A DNA stretch of 64,000 nt from Branchipolynoe longqiensis. Its lineage: Eukaryota > Annelida > Polychaeta > Phyllodocida > Polynoidae. The notes under the pieces were generated by a model that searched no databases, was not told where the DNA came from, and worked only from the letters and a program-made list of their open reading frames with translations. Both the position numbers and the translations under genes were made by a program. Shown here in pieces: positions 62,553 to 64,000 of the stretch; the stretch's first letter is position 1; every line of letters starts with the position of its first letter. The stretch spans positions 154,537,064 to 154,601,063 of the forward strand of contig CM059186.1 in NCBI GenBank assembly GCA_030323885.1, written 5' to 3'.

Positions 62553-63133
62553 TGGAGTCGCAGTTTAAATTCTCTGTGGGTTTAGATTCTATGCGGGGTT
62601 TCTGTGCATGCGTCAAAATCGAAAGGCATTTCCGCCAGATTGGGTTATTCAATTAATCAACTCGGGTAACCCGCACATTCTACAGACTCGGGTTGAATAA
62701 TTGAATACGCTTCTCCACGCTCGTGGTAGAAAAATGGTGGCTTAATCGAAAACTTGTTCTTTTTTCTTTACATAGCTGATATAATTACAGCAAAAGTGTT
62801 TAAAGTAGCTTTTGATTGCATAGTTCAGTTATATTTCAATTTCATTATTCTGGTTTATTAAAAAAACAAAAACAAAAAAACACACACATAGGACTTGTAC
62901 TGCTACAGGACGGTACCAGCACAAATGTGACGTCATTGCTCCTAGCCAACCCCAGCCAAGAGGTGGGTTACTGGGATCGGGAGTTTTTGTACATGGCACA
63001 TGTTTTTGTCAACTCCACTCATAGTGTTCTATTTGAATTTCTAGCAACTCGGGTGACCCAAGTCGCCCGGCAACCGTGCATGCGCAGAACCCCGAGAGTA
63101 GAATCTGAACCCACGGAAAATCTAAACCGTGAC
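62553..63133. mobile_element. Outer TIR element containing a nested MITE-C
   Basis: Left arm GTCGCAGTTTAAATTCTCTG, TGGGTTTAGATTCT, GGGTTTCTGTGCATGCG; right arm is its diverged complement (CGTGCATGCGCAGAACCCCG ... CTAAACCGTGAC). Arms are about 58 bp. Nearly all the interior is MITE-C. Confidence 0.65.
62636..63071. mobile_element. MITE-C copy 3, right end trimmed
   Basis: TTATTCAATTAATCAACTCG at the left, CTCGGGTGACCCAAGTCGCC at the right; ATGGTGGCTTAATCGAAAAC inside as in copy 2. Confidence 0.7.
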
Positions 63134-64000
63134 ACCGGCCTGCCCGCCGCTCGATGCACACCCTGGTGGACTGGGGCAAGAAGTAGATGAGCAACCTGAT
63201 TGCCATGGTGAGGGTTACTATAACAAGAGACCTTTGCTGCAGAGCATGCGTACGGACCTGCTACCGACAACATTAGTTTGTACCACTGCCACCAGAGGGC
63301 GGGTTGGTGGTGGGAATCATATACATTTTCTACAGAGCATGCACAGTGAGCTTATAAACTTGCGGGTTTTACCCCACTAGTTATCAGAATCAATTTATAA
63401 TATACACCCTACCTGGTTTGATGGGTCTCGCATTATTATTAATGTTACTCACTATAGATGTACTGCACTACGCTGCAGGCTATTACAAAATGAACTCAAA
63501 ACCCTCAAAATAACAGTGTGGAAGTCAGGGCTAGCAGTGTGGCACTCTTCCACTTGCTTCTCTCTCTTCTTGGTTACCTTCTTGATTGCCTCTTGAGTTC
63601 CCTCCTCACACTACCAGTACCCTTCTTTTATTGTATCTTTTCAGCCATTTTAGTTACATACAAATCTGATTGGTCAGTCTTACCAAGTAGAACATGCAAA
63701 TTCTGTGGTCAACCTCACTAGGCAGACAATCTCATTGGTCAACCTCACCTGTCAATCTAGGGTGTTGGAGGTGGGAGGGGTGTGGTGACCCATCCACCCC
63801 ACCTGCTCCTCCTGCTGGCCATGGGGAGGGAACTGACCCACCCATCCACAGCCAACTTCATCTCAGCACATATGAATTATCAGTTTTCACAATAATAGGA
63901 GATCTACAACACACTCCTCACTATAACACCAATGTACAGACATCAGAATATTTAATACATATTTACTTAGTAGTTACACATTAAACCTATCTCACTGGGC
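63134..64000. other. Mostly unrecognised flank
   Basis: Minus-strand ATG at 63206 has a good initiation context (ACCATGG) and opens MAIRLLIYFLPQSTRVCIER before entering the outer TIR element. It could be a first exon or chance. The motif CTGATTGGTCA/CTCATTGGTCAACCTCA is repeated at 63668-63750. No other gene signal to the window end. Confidence 0.3.

Noticed and set aside
63518..63721. 67-codon ORF with hydrophobic segment (LLSLLGYLLDCLLSSLL)
   Set aside because: Derived from a CT-rich tract; no upstream signal or splice context.

Overview
This window looks like animal nuclear DNA, probably from a marine lophotrochozoan and perhaps a mollusc. That placement is inference: it rests on the intron-rich genes, the density of tRNA-derived SINEs and terminal-inverted-repeat (TIR) elements, a DIRS-type retroelement and the very abundant mini- and microsatellites. 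Nothing bacterial or organellar was seen.

Two genes can be assembled exon by exon. A plus-strand homeobox gene (CDS exons 9526-9664, 11025-11305, 11820-12926; 508 aa) encodes a divergent Q50 homeodomain, split by a phase-0 intron between homeodomain positions 46 and 47 as in PRD-class genes. It also has an 11-residue tandem repeat, a polyglutamine tract and a PLDLS (CtBP-type) motif. Facing it on the minus strand is a complete GMC-family flavoprotein oxidoreductase (choline-dehydrogenase-like). Its eleven exons run from the ATG at 35998 to the stop at 14297, all splice phases fit, and the product is 594 aa. The two genes converge with about 1.4 kb between their stop codons. Two or three further isolated open segments with splice signals (56.7, 62.0 and 63.2 kb, minus strand) may be exons of an unidentified gene.

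Layout: 0-9 kb is intergenic and rich in TIR elements, with a decayed DIRS-like retroelement at 2.3-4.4 kb and nested tandem repeats at 7.5-8.9 kb. 9-13 kb holds the homeobox gene. 14.3-36 kb is the GMC gene, whose introns are packed with SINEs, MITEs, foldbacks and satellites. 36-40 kb is a mobile-element graveyard (TIR elements, 5'-truncated LINE ends, a 28-bp tandem array). 40.7-46.0 kb is a 57-bp G-rich satellite that runs into a 500-N assembly gap. 46.5-64 kb is dominated by simple-sequence arrays (GTGTGA, GGGGC, GTGTTG, GGAGTGG, CTTCTCTCCCTT) separated by SINEs, pogo-like elements and CpG-rich segments.

Repeat families are named here for reference. SINE-1 is the main tRNA-headed family, about 330 bp. 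MITE-A has TIR TTAAAGYTGCATAGTCCGATG-like ends and is about 355 bp. MITE-B has TIR TAGATAAAAGATTCACCC, is about 415 bp and makes 9-bp target duplications. MITE-C has TIR GCGTAATCGATTAA, about 430-460 bp. MITE-D has TIR CTGTCACATTATGACGCTTC and is CpG-rich. There are also pogo-like MITEs with TIR CAGTAAAACCTCTCTAA. The likely novelties are a tandem pair of sequences carrying the 5' end of U2 snRNA (29.86-30.2 kb), the MITE-B target-site evidence, and the complete GMC gene model.
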